Source: JAWXTK01 sp044433645 (GTDB taxonomy: Bacteria > Bacteroidota > Bacteroidia > Bacteroidales > Rikenellaceae). Taken from it: 6,491 bases of DNA. Made by a program: the position numbers and the translations under genes. Positions within the stretch are counted from its first letter, which is position 1. Each line of letters starts with the position of its first letter. Location of the stretch: contig JAWXTK010000037.1 of the NCBI GenBank assembly GCA_044433645.1, positions 1 through 6,491 on the forward strand. The letters run 5' to 3'. Under the pieces are notes generated by a model that was not told the DNA's origin, searched no databases, and saw only the letters and a program-made list of their open reading frames with translations. Of this stretch, positions 1 through 5,725 are shown piece after piece.

Positions 1-10
1 TAATTTCCCC

Positions 11-1417
11 ATGAAAACAAGTATTGCTTTGTCTGCTCTTGCGCTTGTTGGTGTAACTTCATTAAAGGCCAAGGAGAATAAACAGCCAAATTTTATTATT
101 ATTTTAGCAGATGACCAAGGCTACGAGGATTTGGGTTGCTACGGCTCTCCACTTATTAAAACCCCACGCATAGACAAAATGGCTAGCGAGGGTATGCGCT
201 TTACGAGTTTTTATGCTCAAACTTTTTCGGGCCCTTCGCGCCAAGCACTTTTAACGGGTAGCTACCCAGCTAGGATAGCGCGTTATGGTAATAGTTACAC
301 TTCACGAGGAGATATCAGACTTTCGCTTTCAGAAGTTACTATCGCCGAGGTATTAAAGACTTCGGGTTATGCAACTTGCATGATAGGTAAGTGGGATATG
401 GCAGGTCATAGTCAGGAGAAATATGATGTGAAACTCGCCCCTAGCGCTCAGGGCTTTGATTATTCTTATTGGACGCCTTCGAGTAATGATAAGAATGTGA
501 ATTTGATTAGAAATGAGCAGCGCATAGAGACCAATGCTGATTTATCGACACTTACCAAGAAATATACTGACGAGGCTATAAATTTTGTAGCTCAAAATAA
601 AGATAATCCCTTCTTTATTTACTTGGCTCACTCCATGCCTCACGTTACCCTGGCTGCATCCGAGGATTTTAGGGGCAAGAGTAAGCGAGGTCTGTATGGT
701 GACTGCGTTGAGGAGATAGATTATAATGTAGGGCGAATTTTAGACTTTCTCTCTGAGCAAGGCTTGGATAAGGACACCTATGTAATATATACTAGTGATA
801 ATGGGCCATGGTGGACTCAGGGCGAGAATGGAGGTAGTGCTTTGCCTCTGCGTGGAGCTAAAATGGCTGCGTGGGACGGTGCATTTCGTGTGCCTTGCAT
901 AGTGCGTGCGCCAGGTAGAGTGCCAAAGGGCAAGACTTCGGATTTAGTCCTCTCGAGCATGGATTTTCTGCCAACCTTTGCAGCTTTGTCAGGCAGTGAA
1001 ATGCCTAAAGATAGGGTTATTGACGGAGTAGATATCTCTGATGTTTTCTTAGGTAAGCAGAAGAAGTTGGATAGATGTTTCTTCTTTCATCAACATTTAG
1101 ATCTAAGGGCTGTGCGCAAGGGTAAGTGGAAATTGCACTTAAAACACGAGGATTTCAATCGCACACCTAATAAGATGTATGCAGCTTTTCAAAATCATAT
1201 AGCGCCTGAGGATAGGGTTATGTTAGATGTTCACGCTCTTTATGATTTGGATAAGGATATCCATGAGACAGAGAATGTGGCTGATAAATACCCTGAGGTA
1301 GTTGCTGAGTTGTTAAAGGAACTGGAGTGGGCGAGTGGTGATATCTGTAATTATCGTGACGGTCGTGGCGCGAATGCCAGGGTCGATGCTTATACTACGC
1401 CTAAGAAGAGGAGATAA
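11..1417 (+). CDS. Secreted S-type sulfatase (formylglycine-dependent, arylsulfatase family)
   Basis: Predicted to hydrolyse sulfate esters, most likely on a sulfated glycan, after export to the periplasm; the substrate cannot be read from the sequence. Residues 1-20 form a signal peptide (KT, then a hydrophobic stretch ending SLKA) with no lipobox Cys. This supports the ATG at 11, although no in-frame stop is visible in the 10 bases before it. Family marks in order: metal-binding D34-D35 in ADDQG; the sulfatase signature at 73-83 (SGPSR...LTG), whose Ser73 would be oxidised to formylglycine by an anSME-type maturase (none in this window); GKW at 126-128; H207/H211 in AHSMPH; metal-binding D263-N264 in SDNGP; K284 in RGAK; and the C-terminal AVRKGKWKL and LYDLDKD blocks. 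At 468 aa it is a normal length and looks intact. Asp129 stands where most members have the His of GKWH, probably a subfamily variant. It is followed by its own terminator. Confidence 0.93.
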   Translation: MKTSIALSALALVGVTSLKAKENKQPNFIIILADDQGYEDLGCYGSPLIKTPRIDKMASEGMRFTSFYAQTFSGPSRQALLTGSYPARIARYGNSYTSRGDIRLSLSEVTIAEVLKTSGYATCMIGKWDMAGHSQEKYDVKLAPSAQGFDYSYWTPSSNDKNVNLIRNEQRIETNADLSTLTKKYTDEAINFVAQNKDNPFFIYLAHSMPHVTLAASEDFRGKSKRGLYGDCVEEIDYNVGRILDFLSEQGLDKDTYVIYTSDNGPWWTQGENGGSALPLRGAKMAAWDGAFRVPCIVRAPGRVPKGKTSDLVLSSMDFLPTFAALSGSEMPKDRVIDGVDISDVFLGKQKKLDRCFFFHQHLDLRAVRKGKWKLHLKHEDFNRTPNKMYAAFQNHIAPEDRVMLDVHALYDLDKDIHETENVADKYPEVVAELLKELEWASGDICNYRDGRGANARVDAYTTPKKRR

Positions 1418-1431
1418 GATAAGTTATAAAT

Positions 1432-1466
1432 TATGGCCACTAACGTTTACAACGTTGGTGGCTATA
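1432..1466 (+). terminator. Hairpin terminator of the sulfatase gene
   Basis: The arms 1436-1447 and 1451-1462 pair over 12 positions with one G-T wobble around a 3-nt loop, and about four more outer pairs extend the stem to 1432-1466. It begins about 15 nt after the sulfatase stop. The following T-tract is weak (ATTTG), so termination is inferred mainly from the stem and its position. Because the stem is nearly symmetrical it could also act on the minus strand. Confidence 0.7.
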
Positions 1467-1496
1467 TTTGCTCGATACTAGAGAGAGCCTGCCTGA

Positions 1497-1534
1497 CCCC
1501 TCAAGACCCTAACCAACCCTCAAGACCCTCACCC
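1497..1534 (-). repeat. Five C-tracts with a 19-nt direct repeat; G-quadruplex motif on the minus strand
   Basis: C-tracts lie at 1497-1500, 1507-1509, 1517-1519, 1526-1528 and 1532-1534, with spacers of 6, 7, 6 and 3 nt. On the minus strand these are five G-tracts of at least 3 with loops no longer than 7, which meets the usual G-quadruplex rule. The 13-mer CCCTCAAGACCCT occurs twice (1498-1510 and 1517-1529). The tract lies between the two convergent terminators, so it should be transcribed only by read-through. Any function is unknown. Confidence 0.6.
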
Positions 1535-1540
1535 TCTAAC

Positions 1541-1571
1541 AACAAAAAAGCCACCCTAAAAAAGGATGGCT
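1541..1571 (-). terminator. Rho-independent terminator of rpsT
   Basis: Read on the minus strand, the arms 1563-1570 and 1550-1557 form an 8-bp stem with one T-G wobble and a 5-nt loop, plus one further outer pair (1571/1549). Six T residues (1549-1544) follow at once. On the plus strand the wobble becomes a C-A mismatch, so the structure favours the minus strand. It starts 28 nt after the rpsT stop. Confidence 0.85.
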
Positions 1572-1598
1572 CTATATCTAAGCTCAAAAACTGGAAAC

Positions 1599-1850
1599 TT
1601 ACAACGCGTTAACGTGAAGTTGGATGCTACCTTTAAGGTTCGCAGCTTTGTTTTTGTGAATAATGTTTTTCTTAGCTAATTTATCCAACATAGCTGTTAC
1701 TTTTGGCAATAAAGCCTCAGCTGCATCTTTTTCAGATGTATTACGTAGAGCTTTAACAGCGTTACGAGTTGTTTTGTGGAAGTATTTGTTGTGAACCCTT
1801 TTTACTTCAGTTTGACGGATTCTTTTTTTAGACGACTTATGATTTGCCAT
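1599..1850 (-). CDS. rpsT: 30S ribosomal protein S20
   Basis: Primary 16S rRNA-binding protein of the small subunit, needed for proper 30S assembly. The 83-residue product is slightly shorter than the usual 84-90. It begins MANHKSSKKRIRQ, the typical basic S20 start, and carries the conserved block HKNKAANLKG at 65-74; Lys and Arg are spread throughout, as expected of an rRNA-binding helical bundle. The ATG at 1850 is the only start that keeps the family N-terminus. The gene lies 34 nt downstream of tRNA-Glu on the same strand, and no TAnnTTTG box is seen in that gap, so it is probably expressed from the tRNA promoter. The A-rich leader has no obvious Shine-Dalgarno site, as is usual in Bacteroidota. 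A T-tailed hairpin ends the unit. Confidence 0.97.
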   Translation of the reverse strand: MANHKSSKKRIRQTEVKRVHNKYFHKTTRNAVKALRNTSEKDAAEALLPKVTAMLDKLAKKNIIHKNKAANLKGSIQLHVNAL

Positions 1851-1884
1851 TGCGTTGTTTTGTTTTCTTATATTCTAAAGTTTG

Positions 1885-1956
1885 TAGCCCGTAGGAGAGT
1901 CGAACTCCTCTTTCCAGGATGAAAACCTGGCGTCCTAACCGATAGACGAACGGGCC
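1885..1956 (-). tRNA. tRNA-Glu (anticodon TTC)
   Basis: On the minus strand a full cloverleaf can be drawn: acceptor GGCCCGT (1956-1950) pairs with ACGGGCT (1892-1886), with one G-U at the end; the discriminator is A at 1885. The anticodon stem CCAGG/CCTGG encloses the loop TTTTCAT with anticodon TTC at 1923-1921, and the T-loop has the TTCGA core. The D-arm sequence GTCTATCGGTTAGGAC is typical of tRNA-Glu. The 3' CCA is not encoded and would be added by the CCA enzyme. It is the first gene of the unit that continues into rpsT. Confidence 0.95.
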
Positions 1957-1990
1957 GTTAAATGTTGTGCTTATCACTCATTCAGCGATG

Positions 1991-2021
1991 CAAAGGTAGG
2001 CAAAATTTTTAAACCTGCAAA
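1991..2021 (-). promoter_or_regulatory. Bacteroides-type promoter for tRNA-Glu and rpsT
   Basis: On the minus strand TTTG (2021-2018) and TACCTTTG (1998-1991) are separated by 19 nt, an exact match to the Bacteroides sigma-ABfr consensus TTTG-N19-21-TAnnTTTG. Transcription would start around 1980-1987, some 25-30 nt before the tRNA 5' end. A phased A-tract region lies directly upstream (2032-2076). Confidence 0.82.
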
Positions 2022-2031
2022 TATTTCCGTG

Positions 2032-2076
2032 TCTTTTTTGTATTTTTTTTGTATTTTTTTTGATTTTGCCTCTTTT
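2032..2076. promoter_or_regulatory. Phased T/A-tracts between divergent promoters (putative UP element or curved DNA)
   Basis: Runs of T lie at 2034-2039, 2043-2050, 2054-2061, 2064-2067 and 2073-2076, with centres 8-11 nt apart. An 11-nt unit of TA, eight T and G is perfectly repeated in tandem at 2041-2051 and 2052-2062. A-tracts repeated near the helical pitch are known to bend DNA. The block begins about 10 nt upstream of the -33 box of the tRNA-Glu promoter, where an UP element would sit. The function is inferred. Confidence 0.5.
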
Positions 2077-2097
2077 GCGCCTAATTATGAGCATATA

Positions 2098-2130
2098 TTA
2101 GAATAAGTATAGAATCTTTTACTATCTTTG
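2098..2130 (+). promoter_or_regulatory. Probable promoter of the aminotransferase-rdgB-recO operon
   Basis: TATCTTTG at 2123-2130 matches the Bacteroides -7 box TAnnTTTG exactly. The only candidate -33 element at the right distance is a weak TTAG at 2098-2101 (21-nt spacing). The predicted leader is about 30 nt, A-rich and without a Shine-Dalgarno site. Confidence 0.65.
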
Positions 2131-2166
2131 CAGATTATAATTAGAAAGAAATAAAACAAAAATAAT

Positions 2167-3417
2167 ATGCCACACTTATCCGAAAAAGGACAATATCTGC
2201 CTGCTTCACCTATTAGAAAGCTCGTGCCTTATGCCGAAGCTGCCAAAAAAAGAGGGGTTAATGTTATTCACCTTAACATAGGTCAGCCCGATATTGAATC
2301 TCCAAAAGAAGCTGTCGATGCTGTAAAGGCTATCAAAGATAAAGTTTTTGAATATTCTCACTCGGCCGGAGTAGAAAGCTATCGTGTGAAATTACTGGAT
2401 TACTATAAAAGTGTAAACATAAATCTTGAATTAGATGATTTATTAGTTACTGTGGGTGGATCCGAGGCTATTTTTATGGCCTTGTCTGTGTGTCTTAATC
2501 CTGGTGATGAGGTGCTGGTTCCTGAGCCTTTCTATGCAAACTATAATGGTTTTGCTATGGAGGCTGGTGTAAATATCAAACCTATATTCTCAACCATAGA
2601 CGACGATTTTGCTCTGCCTCCTATGGAAGAATTTGAAAAACACATTACTCCTCGTACAAAGGGAATACTTATATGTAACCCTAACAACCCAACTGGTTAC
2701 TTATATTCAGAGGAAGAATTAAACCGTTTGCGCGATATAGTCTTGGCTTATGACCTATATCTATTCTCAGATGAGGTGTACCGTGAGTTTTGCTATGATG
2801 ATCACAAACACATCTCGGTCTTGAATCTTGAGGGTGTAGATCAAAATGTGGTTATGATAGACTCTGTGTCTAAAAGATATAGTATGTGTGGTGTGAGATT
2901 GGGTACTTTAGTAACTCGCAACAGGGCAGTGCACGACGCTGCTTTGAATATGGCACAAGCTAGACTTTCACCTCCATATTTAGCTCAGGTAGCTGCCGAG
3001 GCCGCGCTAAGCACGCCTAAAAGCTATTTTGAGAACGTATATAACGAATATAAAAAACGTAGAGACTGCATAATTGAGGAGCTAAATAAAATTGAGGGTG
3101 TCTATTCTCCTCTTCCTAAGGGAGCGTTTTATTCTATTGTTCAACTACCCATAGATGATAGCGATCGCTTTGCTCAATGGTTGCTTGAGGAGTTTAGTTA
3201 CAAGGGTAGCACTGTTATGGTAGCACCTGCTACGGGCTTTTATGCTTCGCGCCACTTGGGTAGAAACCAAATCAGGATAGCCTATGTGCTAAACTGTGAT
3301 GATTTATTATTAGCTTGTGAGTGTATCAAAGAAGCCTTGAAAGTTTATCCAGGCCGTACAAAACCAAACACTCGTAAGGCCGAACTAGTAGCTGATTACA
3401 TAGAACATCCATATTAA
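2167..3417 (+). CDS. PLP-dependent class I/II aminotransferase (aspartate aminotransferase-like)
   Basis: Cytosolic fold-type I transaminase that moves an amino group between an amino acid and a 2-oxo acid. An aspartate/2-oxoglutarate preference is plausible, but specificity cannot be fixed from the sequence. Visible active-site features: NIGQPD near the N-terminus (37-42); GGSEA at 97-101 in the cofactor phosphate region; NPNNPTG at 171-177, where N174 matches the PLP O3' Asn; SDEVY at 201-205 with D202 for the pyridine nitrogen and Y205; SVSKR at 233-237 with K236 as the Schiff-base lysine; R244 in GVRLG; and R370 in QIRIAY for the substrate carboxylate. At 416 residues it is slightly longer than the usual 390-400 because of a polar C-terminal tail (about 397-416). 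It is first in a three-gene operon; its stop lies 8 nt before rdgB. The Met at 2167 fits the family N-terminus and the promoter upstream. Confidence 0.92.
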   Translation: MPHLSEKGQYLPASPIRKLVPYAEAAKKRGVNVIHLNIGQPDIESPKEAVDAVKAIKDKVFEYSHSAGVESYRVKLLDYYKSVNINLELDDLLVTVGGSEAIFMALSVCLNPGDEVLVPEPFYANYNGFAMEAGVNIKPIFSTIDDDFALPPMEEFEKHITPRTKGILICNPNNPTGYLYSEEELNRLRDIVLAYDLYLFSDEVYREFCYDDHKHISVLNLEGVDQNVVMIDSVSKRYSMCGVRLGTLVTRNRAVHDAALNMAQARLSPPYLAQVAAEAALSTPKSYFENVYNEYKKRRDCIIEELNKIEGVYSPLPKGAFYSIVQLPIDDSDRFAQWLLEEFSYKGSTVMVAPATGFYASRHLGRNQIRIAYVLNCDDLLLACECIKEALKVYPGRTKPNTRKAELVADYIEHPY

Positions 3418-3425
3418 TAAATGCA

Positions 3426-4001
3426 ATGAAGATAATCTTCGCAACAAATAATGCTCACAAACTTAGTGAGGTGCAACAAATCTTAGGCGATAATTTCACT
3501 TTGCTGACTCCAAAAATGTGTGGCGTTACAGAGGATATCCCCGAGGAACAAGACACCATAGAGGGCAACGCACTGCAAAAAGCACACTACCTACATGATA
3601 GAACCCATGAAAACTGCTTTGCCGACGACACAGGCCTAGAGATAGAGGCCTTGGGTGGCGAGCCTGGGGTTTACTCTGCTAGATATGCTGGCGAGAAGTG
3701 TAGTTTTGAGGATAATATGAATTTGGTGTTGTCTAAATTAGAGGGCGTAGAGAATCGCAAGGCCTGCTTTAAGACAGTGATTGCGCTTATTCTAGAGGGT
3801 AAGGAATATTGCTTTGAGGGCAGGGTAGACGGCGAGATTACAACCGAATATCACGGCGATGAAGGTTTTGGTTACGACCCTATCTTTAGGCCAGAAGGCT
3901 ACAAAGAAACGTTTGCACAGATGAGTTCTGAGCTTAAAAATAAAATAAGCCACAGAGGACTTGCCGTAGCAAAACTCAATGAATTCTTAGCCAAAAAATG
4001 A
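3426..4001 (+). CDS. rdgB: XTP/dITP pyrophosphatase (RdgB/HAM1 family)
   Basis: House-cleaning enzyme that hydrolyses the non-canonical purine nucleotides dITP, ITP and XTP to monophosphates plus pyrophosphate, keeping deaminated bases out of DNA and RNA. The 191-residue length is normal. Motifs: FATNNAHKLSEV at 5-16 (nucleotide-binding N-terminal strand and loop); ENA-like EGNAL at 46-50; ADDTGLEIEALGG at 66-78 with the catalytic, metal-linked acidic pair D67/D68; PGVYSARYAG at 80-89; GFGYDPIF at 147-154; and SHRG at 175-178 for base recognition. The ATG at 3426 starts the conserved MKIIFATNN; an ATG at 3421 runs into a stop after two codons. The stop overlaps the recO start by 4 nt (ATGA), so the two are likely translationally coupled. 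Pairing with recO joins two genome-maintenance functions, which is an inference from position. Confidence 0.96.
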   Translation: MKIIFATNNAHKLSEVQQILGDNFTLLTPKMCGVTEDIPEEQDTIEGNALQKAHYLHDRTHENCFADDTGLEIEALGGEPGVYSARYAGEKCSFEDNMNLVLSKLEGVENRKACFKTVIALILEGKEYCFEGRVDGEITTEYHGDEGFGYDPIFRPEGYKETFAQMSSELKNKISHRGLAVAKLNEFLAKK

Positions 4002-4723
4002 AATCCGTAAAGACCACGGGCATAGTGTTGCACACGGTAAAATATAGCGAAACCTCGCTTATCGTGTATATGCTAACGCGCCACGCTGGTCGCCAAACTT
4101 ATATGGTGCAAGGGGTGAGAAGCCCCAAGAGTAGAACTAATAAGGCTGCACTTTTTCAACCCATGTTTTTGTTAGAGTTCGAGAGCCTACATAATCCAGC
4201 GTGGAAAATGAGTAGGTTTAAGGACGTGAGGGCCATAGAACCACTCCAATCCATGATTTTTGATATTAGCAAGAGTACTATCTCGCTGTTTATGGCCGAA
4301 ACGATTTATAGGCTGATTAAGGAGAGCGAGCAGAATGAGGATCTATTTGATTTTATTTATCATAGTGTCGTTGCGCTGAATTCTCTGAAGCATGGGGTCG
4401 CAAATTTTCATCTGTGGTTCTTGGTTAAGTTGAGTTATTTTTTGGGTTTTTATCCTGAGAATGAATATGAGAAGGGAGATTTCTTTGATGTTAAAGAAGG
4501 CTGTTTTATAAGACATGAGCCCGATCATAGAATGGCACTAGGTCAAGATAAAGCCTTTATTTTGAGTGAGTTGATAAATATTGAGTTGGAAAGTTTGGAT
4601 GAATTAAAGCTCTCGGGCGAGCAGAGATCTGAATTTTTGGTAAGTTTGTTAAATTATTTTGCTCATCATTTTGATGCTGTGCATAATATCAGGTCGGTAG
4701 AAATTTTAAGGGAGGTTTTCTAG
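3998..4723 (+). CDS. recO: DNA repair protein RecO
   Basis: Recombination mediator of the RecFOR pathway: it binds ssDNA and SSB, anneals complementary strands and, with RecR, helps load RecA at gaps. The 241-residue length is typical. The N-terminal 80 or so residues form the OB-fold, recognisable by TTGIVLHTVKYSETSLIV at 6-23, then GVRSPKSR at 39-46 and FESLHNP at 61-67. The remainder is the helical C-terminal domain, with FHLWFLVKLSYFLGFYP at 137-153 as its most typical block. There is only one cysteine (C169), so the zinc-binding Cys cluster of some RecO proteins is absent, as in E. coli RecO. It overlaps rdgB by 4 nt and ends the operon. No terminator is seen before the tRNA-Pro promoter, so read-through into the tRNA is possible. 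Confidence 0.94.
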   Translation: MKSVKTTGIVLHTVKYSETSLIVYMLTRHAGRQTYMVQGVRSPKSRTNKAALFQPMFLLEFESLHNPAWKMSRFKDVRAIEPLQSMIFDISKSTISLFMAETIYRLIKESEQNEDLFDFIYHSVVALNSLKHGVANFHLWFLVKLSYFLGFYPENEYEKGDFFDVKEGCFIRHEPDHRMALGQDKAFILSELINIELESLDELKLSGEQRSEFLVSLLNYFAHHFDAVHNIRSVEILREVF

Positions 4724-4750
4724 AAAATTCAAAATAATTGGTTATATTTG
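4717..4750 (+). promoter_or_regulatory. Probable promoter of tRNA-Pro
   Basis: TATATTTG at 4743-4750 matches the -7 consensus TAnnTTTG. The -33 region is weak: TTTC at 4717-4720, inside the last codons of recO, at 22-nt spacing. The start site would be about 20 nt before the mature tRNA. Confidence 0.6.
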
Positions 4751-4776
4751 CACTTCTAATAACAAAATTAGAGCTA

Positions 4777-4851
4777 CGGGGTGTAGCTCAGCCCGGTTAG
4801 AGTACACGTCTGGGGGGCGTGTGGTCGCAAGTTCGAATCTTGTCACCCCGA
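4777..4851 (+). tRNA. tRNA-Pro (anticodon GGG)
   Basis: Acceptor CGGGGTG (4777-4783) pairs fully with CACCCCG (4844-4850); the discriminator is A at 4851 and CCA is not encoded. The D-stem GCTC/GAGT is at 4786-4789 and 4800-4803. The anticodon stem CACGT/GCGTG encloses CTGGGGG with anticodon GGG at 4812-4814, and the T-arm GCAAG/CTTGT carries the TTCGAAT loop. The C1-G72 end pair fits bacterial tRNA-Pro. It has its own promoter and terminator and borders an accessory region. Confidence 0.95.
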
Positions 4852-4857
4852 CTATTG

Positions 4858-4903
4858 AAAATCAGCGAGTTAGACACTAAATCTGCTCGCTGATTTTTGT
4901 TTT
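4858..4903 (+). terminator. Rho-independent terminator of tRNA-Pro, possibly bidirectional
   Basis: The arms 4858-4869 and 4886-4897 form a perfect 12-bp stem (AAAATCAGCGAG and its complement), followed by TTTTTGTTTT. Within the 16-nt loop a smaller palindrome, TTAG-ACA-CTAA (4870-4880), can form a nested hairpin. The A-run at the 5' side gives a short T-run on the minus strand, so it could also stop transcripts arriving from the convergent gene at 5017-5721. Confidence 0.88.
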
Positions 4904-4917
4904 ACTGACACTTCCTA

Positions 4918-5005
4918 AAACAAATCTAAAACATTTTGCAGAAACAAAGACAAGTTGTGATTAGCCCTAAAACAGAGGGATAGTTTGTTTTAGTTGGATT
5001 TGTTT
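4918..5005. repeat. AT-rich long-range inverted repeat between convergent units
   Basis: AAACAAATC at 4918-4926 is the exact complement of 4997-5005, and TAAAAC at 4927-4932 pairs with 4987-4992. The result is a 9+6-bp stem with a 4-nt bulge and a 54-nt loop. It lies just past the stop codon of the gene at 5017-5721. It lacks a GC-rich stem and a T-tail, so it is not called a terminator; it may be chance pairing in AT-rich DNA. Nothing else is seen in 4904-5016. Confidence 0.35.
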
Positions 5006-5016
5006 GGATTGGGTTG

Positions 5017-5721
5017 TTATAACGTACGTTTGTACTCTTTTAATCGCTGCTCAATGTTCATCATCAACCTTAGTATGTTTTTAATATATGGCACTGCGTT
5101 AGTTGATGCAATTTCGGGTAACATAATTTGAGCTATAGTACTACTCGTCGGCTTGACTGATTTTGAAGGTATTTCTTCACCCTTTTTCATTGCTTCCGCA
5201 GCATCTTTAAAGGAGAATAAATAACCTGTATTTGCTCCTACATTTGTTATAGAGCGATCTATAATTTGAGCGTAGTTTCCGTGAGACCAAGGGTTTCTAA
5301 GTTTATTCGCACAAGTTTTTAACCACTCAACCTCTTTTTTGCTTAACAAATTAAGCTTTGTTGCTTTGTCTATTAATTTAGAAAGTGTTAAACTTGACAA
5401 TTCTTCATCTGTGCTTTGTGACTTTACCTGTAATTCATCATTACCATATTTCAACGAACCCAAATTATAAGACTTAATCGCAATGCGTAACACTCGTTCT
5501 AATATATGATTAGATATCGTTATGCTTGACTGATTGAGACCAAATAGTATGCAATCAAGATTTTCAAATATAATGGGCTTTAACTCTTCAAATTCATAGA
5601 ACTTATATTCGTATAGCGGTGCTAACTCTTTACATCGTGTTGCAATACTCCTACTACATCTTGTTACACGCTGTTGGATTAGTGGAGATATTGGGTCTAT
5701 ATGTTTGGTGTCGTTATCCAT
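5017..5721 (-). CDS. Putative HEPN-domain protein (DUF4145-like) in an R-M operon
   Basis: I do not recognise a named family for this 234-residue, probably cytosolic protein. It contains RNPWSH at 142-147, an exact RNxxxH match (R142, N143, H147) to the R-x4-6-H motif of HEPN ribonucleases and toxins. The preceding layout is also HEPN/DUF4145-like: a helix with LERVLR at 74-79, then LSKLIDKATKLNLLSKKEVE at 113-131, then the helix that leads into the motif. The C-terminal quarter (about 209-232) looks like another helix, possibly coiled coil. There is no signal peptide or membrane segment. The start at 5721 is the only Met before residue 176 and lies 4 nt after the stop of the upstream methyltransferase gene, so the two are almost certainly co-expressed. 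GC is about 35% in the part counted. By context it may be an RNase effector or an accessory of the restriction system; catalytic activity is inference only. Confidence 0.6.
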   Translation of the reverse strand: MDNDTKHIDPISPLIQQRVTRCSRSIATRCKELAPLYEYKFYEFEELKPIIFENLDCILFGLNQSSITISNHILERVLRIAIKSYNLGSLKYGNDELQVKSQSTDEELSSLTLSKLIDKATKLNLLSKKEVEWLKTCANKLRNPWSHGNYAQIIDRSITNVGANTGYLFSFKDAAEAMKKGEEIPSKSVKPTSSTIAQIMLPEIASTNAVPYIKNILRLMMNIEQRLKEYKRTL

Positions 5722-5725
5722 AATC

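Noticed and set aside
1498..1529. Two copies of a 13-nt direct repeat considered as a CRISPR remnant
   Set aside because: Only two copies with a 6-nt gap; no spacer-sized units or cas genes.
3421..3431. ATG at 3421 as an alternative rdgB start
   Set aside because: It is out of frame and stops after two codons; the ATG at 3426 begins the conserved motif.
4343..4528. A 61-codon minus-strand open frame
   Set aside because: It is antisense to the conserved helical domain of recO and has no supporting signal.
4830..4860. tRNA-Pro 3' end as a proven attachment site
   Set aside because: No second copy of the sequence and no integrase lies in the window, so it is only mentioned as a possibility.
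4904..5016. Insertion sequence ends or a transposase relic after the tRNA
   Set aside because: No transposase-like frame, no terminal repeats with target duplication; only a loose AT-rich inverted repeat.
5021..5030. Perfect palindrome AACGTACGTT
   Set aside because: It lies within the last codons of the HEPN-like gene, is short, and has no second copy or link to a promoter.
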